A stretch of DNA of 25,036 bases from an uncultured Muribaculaceae bacterium (GTDB lineage: Bacteria; Bacteroidota; Bacteroidia; Bacteroidales; Muribaculaceae), in contig CAJTZQ010000053.1 in the NCBI GenBank assembly GCA_910583795.1, forward strand, positions 1 to 25,036, written 5' to 3'. A model generated the notes under the pieces. It saw only the letters and a list, made by a program, of their open reading frames with translations, was not told where the DNA came from and did not search any database. This document shows, one piece after another, positions 23,015 through 25,036 of the stretch (positions within the stretch are counted from its first letter, which is position 1; every line of letters begins with the position of its first letter). The translations under genes and the position numbers were made by a program.

Positions 23015-24749
23015 ATTGCGCAAGCTTTGCGATTTGTTCGGGTGTCAGATTGTTTGCTTTAAGAAGGTCAGAGACCTTGAAACGGTCAAGGAATTCTTTC
23101 TTTAGTCCGAGACACGTCACTTTCACACCTGCTTCAGCGAGATACGCAGCCACTTTCTGTCCGAAGCCGCCGTCCACGATACCGTCTTCAATGGTTATCA
23201 CATGACGGTAATTTTTCAATGTGTCGAGGCATTCTGCATCCACTTCCGAAAGGATTCTCGGATTGATAACGGTCGGGATGACACCTTTCTCCCGCATGAT
23301 TGCCGCCGCCTGTTTTGCCGTGGCAAGGAACGGACCTTCAGCTATCAGTGCCACTTTTTCACCATTCTCTACGATTTCATATTTCGAGAAATCGGTGTTG
23401 ACCGAGGTGTCCTGATGACAGACCTTTCCACCGGGAATGCGTATCACCACCGGACCCTCGGGATTGTCAATGCTCTTGTCGAGCATGGCAAGAAACTCTT
23501 CCACGGTAGCGGGCGCAAGCAGTTTGATATTGGGAATGCTTGACACCATGGCTATATCAAAAAATCCGAGATGGGTCATATCGTTCATTCCGAACAAACT
23601 GCCATAGAACACCACGAATGTCGACGGAAGATTGTTTATGGCTATGTCGTGAGAAAGCTGGTCGTAAGCACGCTGAAGGAACGTTGCCACAACCCCCATC
23701 ACGGGGCGAGCTCCACCTTTGGAAAGACCGGCAACCATTGCCACGCAATCCTGTTCGGCGATACCAACGTCGACAAACTGTTTGCCCGCAGCCTTGCGTC
23801 GTTCTTCGTCAAATCCGACAGCTCCCGGGGTTCCTGCAGATAGTGTGACAACCTTTTTATCGTCGTGCATCTTCTCAAGCATCCTCAAGGCAAAGATGTC
23901 TTCATAGCTTTCAGCGGTGTATGGGGAAAGTGGTGCTCCTGTCTTCAAATCGAACGGTGCAGTGAAATGGAATTCCTCCTTATGGCTCTCCGCACAAGGC
24001 AGACCCATACCTTTCATTGTGTTGATATGCACGAGGACGGCATGATCCTTCCCTTTCACCTCTCGGAATGCCTTGATAAGGGCTCTTAAATCATTACCCT
24101 CCTCCACGTATACATACTCGTAGCCGAGTGCCTTGAAGATGTTGTTGGGAGATGTGCCGTTGCTGTTCCTCAGTTCTGTGAGGTGGGAATAGAGTTCACC
24201 GTGGTTTTCGGCGATCGACATCTGATTGTCGTTCAGTATAACGATGATATTTGAATGAAGTTCCGGGGCATAGTTGAGTGCCTCAAGTGCCATACCTCCT
24301 CCAAGTGAAGCATCACCGATAAATGCCACCACATTTTCATTCCCCCCTTCGAGGTCGCGTGCCTTTGCGAGACCGGTGGCGAGAGCTATGGATGTTGAGG
24401 TATGACCCACCTCGAAAAGGTCGTATTCACTTTCGCGGGGACACGTGTAACCGGTGACGTCGTCATATTTTGCAGGGTCGAGGAATGCCTCGATTCGTCC
24501 GGTAAGCATCTTGTGTACATAGCTTTGGTGAGAGACGTCGTAGACAATTTTGTCTTTCGGTGCGTCAAACACATAATGAAGAGCCACTGTCGCTTCCACG
24601 ACACCGAGGTTGGGTCCCACATGACCGCCATGTGCTCCAAGTTTGCGCATAAGTGCCCCTCTGAGTTCTTCGCTCAGCAGGTAAAGATGATCAAGATCCA
24701 TTCCCTTGATATCTGCGGGAGAATGGATATCCTTAAGATTAATTTCCAT
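23010..24749 (-). CDS. 1-deoxy-D-xylulose-5-phosphate synthase-type enzyme (short form)
   Basis: The 579-residue protein shows the DXS/transketolase layout. The ThDP/Mg site is G-D-A-S-L-G-G-G-M ... N-D-N-Q-M-S-I, and D-V-G-I-A-E-Q-D carries the conserved Glu, followed by F-L-Q-R-A-Y-D-Q-L. DXS makes DXP from pyruvate and glyceraldehyde 3-phosphate for isoprenoids, thiamine and pyridoxal. At 579 residues it is shorter than the usual ~620-640, and the normal G-x-I-D-G-H-D segment reads Y-V-E-E-G-N-D-L. It may therefore be a DXS-like paralogue rather than the housekeeping enzyme. The first residue is supported by homologous H-S-P-A-D-I-K-G; the stop lies in a repeat. Monocistronic. Confidence 0.88.
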   Translation of the reverse strand: MEINLKDIHSPADIKGMDLDHLYLLSEELRGALMRKLGAHGGHVGPNLGVVEATVALHYVFDAPKDKIVYDVSHQSYVHKMLTGRIEAFLDPAKYDDVTGYTCPRESEYDLFEVGHTSTSIALATGLAKARDLEGGNENVVAFIGDASLGGGMALEALNYAPELHSNIIVILNDNQMSIAENHGELYSHLTELRNSNGTSPNNIFKALGYEYVYVEEGNDLRALIKAFREVKGKDHAVLVHINTMKGMGLPCAESHKEEFHFTAPFDLKTGAPLSPYTAESYEDIFALRMLEKMHDDKKVVTLSAGTPGAVGFDEERRKAAGKQFVDVGIAEQDCVAMVAGLSKGGARPVMGVVATFLQRAYDQLSHDIAINNLPSTFVVFYGSLFGMNDMTHLGFFDIAMVSSIPNIKLLAPATVEEFLAMLDKSIDNPEGPVVIRIPGGKVCHQDTSVNTDFSKYEIVENGEKVALIAEGPFLATAKQAAAIMREKGVIPTVINPRILSEVDAECLDTLKNYRHVITIEDGIVDGGFGQKVAAYLAEAGVKVTCLGLKKEFLDRFKVSDLLKANNLTPEQIAKLAQY

Positions 24750-24761
24750 ATTTAGTTTTCA

Positions 24762-24844
24762 GTTGTGAGTTGTGAGTTTTGAGATTTGAGTTGTGAGTTT
24801 ATCGACAGCAACAAGTAATTGTCTCAAAACTCACTACTCACAAC
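24762..24844. repeat. GTGAGTTTTGAG inverted repeat in the DXS leader
   Basis: The arms 24762-24784 and 24822-24844 are 23-nt inverted repeats with one mismatch, composed of GAGTTGTGAG/GAGTTTTGAG units; additional units extend both ways. It lies between the probable promoter and the start codon (24749), so the DXS mRNA leader could fold on it. Confidence 0.8.
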
Positions 24845-24861
24845 TCAAAACTCTACTGCTA

Positions 24862-24869
24862 CAAAATTA
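24862..24869 (-). promoter_or_regulatory. Possible -7 element (TAATTTTG) for the DXS gene
   Basis: The same octamer as in the other promoters of this window, 113 nt before the DXS start and just beyond the repeat. No TTTG at the right distance upstream. Confidence 0.4.
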
Positions 24870-25036
24870 ACACAAATCTCCGTATCAGGTTCTACCAGGA
24901 TTCCGCTATTTTATACCATTTTTACGGAGTATGGACTCGAAGTCATTTAAGCTTTTTTCTTGACAAGAATGAAATTTTATAGTTTCTTAGAAACTGTTTA
25001 AATTTGATTTTGAAAAAATGTTATAGGGCATAACAA
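24870..25036. other. Right-edge AT-rich sequence with no gene seen
   Basis: No frame here looks coding. The last ~50 nt contain AGAAACTGTTTAAATTTG, reminiscent of the terminal AGAGTATGTTTACTTTT of the palindrome at 8413, but the likeness is weak and the sequence is cut by the window end. Confidence 0.4.

Noticed and set aside
24990..25036. Possible second MITE end at the right edge
   Set aside because: Only a loose likeness to the 8413 element ends, and the partner arm would be outside the window.

Overview
The window looks like chromosomal DNA from a gut-type Bacteroidales bacterium (Bacteroides / Muribaculaceae sphere; genus not resolvable from sequence alone). Reasons: many SusB/GH43/GH88-type secreted enzymes and lipoproteins, six-bladed beta-propeller lipoproteins, NVEALA-type secreted peptides, a TPR-transmembrane-HTH regulator, an rSAM/lipoprotein pair, and Bacteroidetes-type promoters (TTTG - about 19-20 nt - TAnnTTTG). 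Genes from 1 to 17657 all lie on the minus strand, 17979-22873 on the plus strand, and 23010-24749 on the minus strand.

Region 1 (10509 down to 1): a long minus-strand locus read as TPR/coiled-coil/HTH regulator -> DUF3244-like small secreted protein -> thioredoxin+DUF1573 lipoprotein -> NVEALA peptide -> BF3164-type propeller -> relic of a second DUF1573 gene -> second Cys-rich NVEALA-like peptide -> second propeller -> membrane-anchored thioredoxin-like protein (which itself carries an NIEAL motif) -> transglutaminase+discoidin lipoprotein -> O-antigen ligase/polymerase family membrane protein (runs off the left edge). The 5490-5573 relic shows that the [DUF1573 - peptide - propeller] module was duplicated in tandem and then decayed. 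I infer a cell-envelope system in which small exported Cys-rich peptides are handled by redox, propeller, transglutaminase-fold and glycan-ligase-like partners; the biochemical role is not known to me. It is the best candidate here for an undescribed system.

Region 2 (10578-17657): two separate two-gene ATPase + nuclease-like cassettes (10578-12543: AAA ATPase + TOPRIM/RloB-like protein; 16051-17657: AAA/ABC-type ATPase + small PD-(D/E)xK-like protein), both overlapping gene pairs and both plausible anti-phage defence modules. Between them lies a radical SAM/SPASM gene with its partner surface lipoprotein (ATGA-coupled) and another propeller lipoprotein. The radical SAM gene carries a frameshift in a 7-G run that removes the Cys-rich tail; the tail is intact in the other frame.

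Region 3 (17979-22873): a three-gene carbohydrate cluster, GH97 - GH43 - GH88, with no SusC/SusD in view. Region 4 (23010-24749): a short DXS-type thiamine-diphosphate enzyme.

A theme of the window is dispersed low-complexity repeats of several classes (AATTAGTAATT, GGTTAA, GTGAGTTTTGAG, TTGAATTTTGAAT, and AAGAGTGAAGAGTCAAGG). They sit in gaps and leaders, but have also entered coding sequence: in frame in two loops of the O-antigen ligase gene, at the N-terminus of the GH88 gene, and at the stop codon of the DXS gene.
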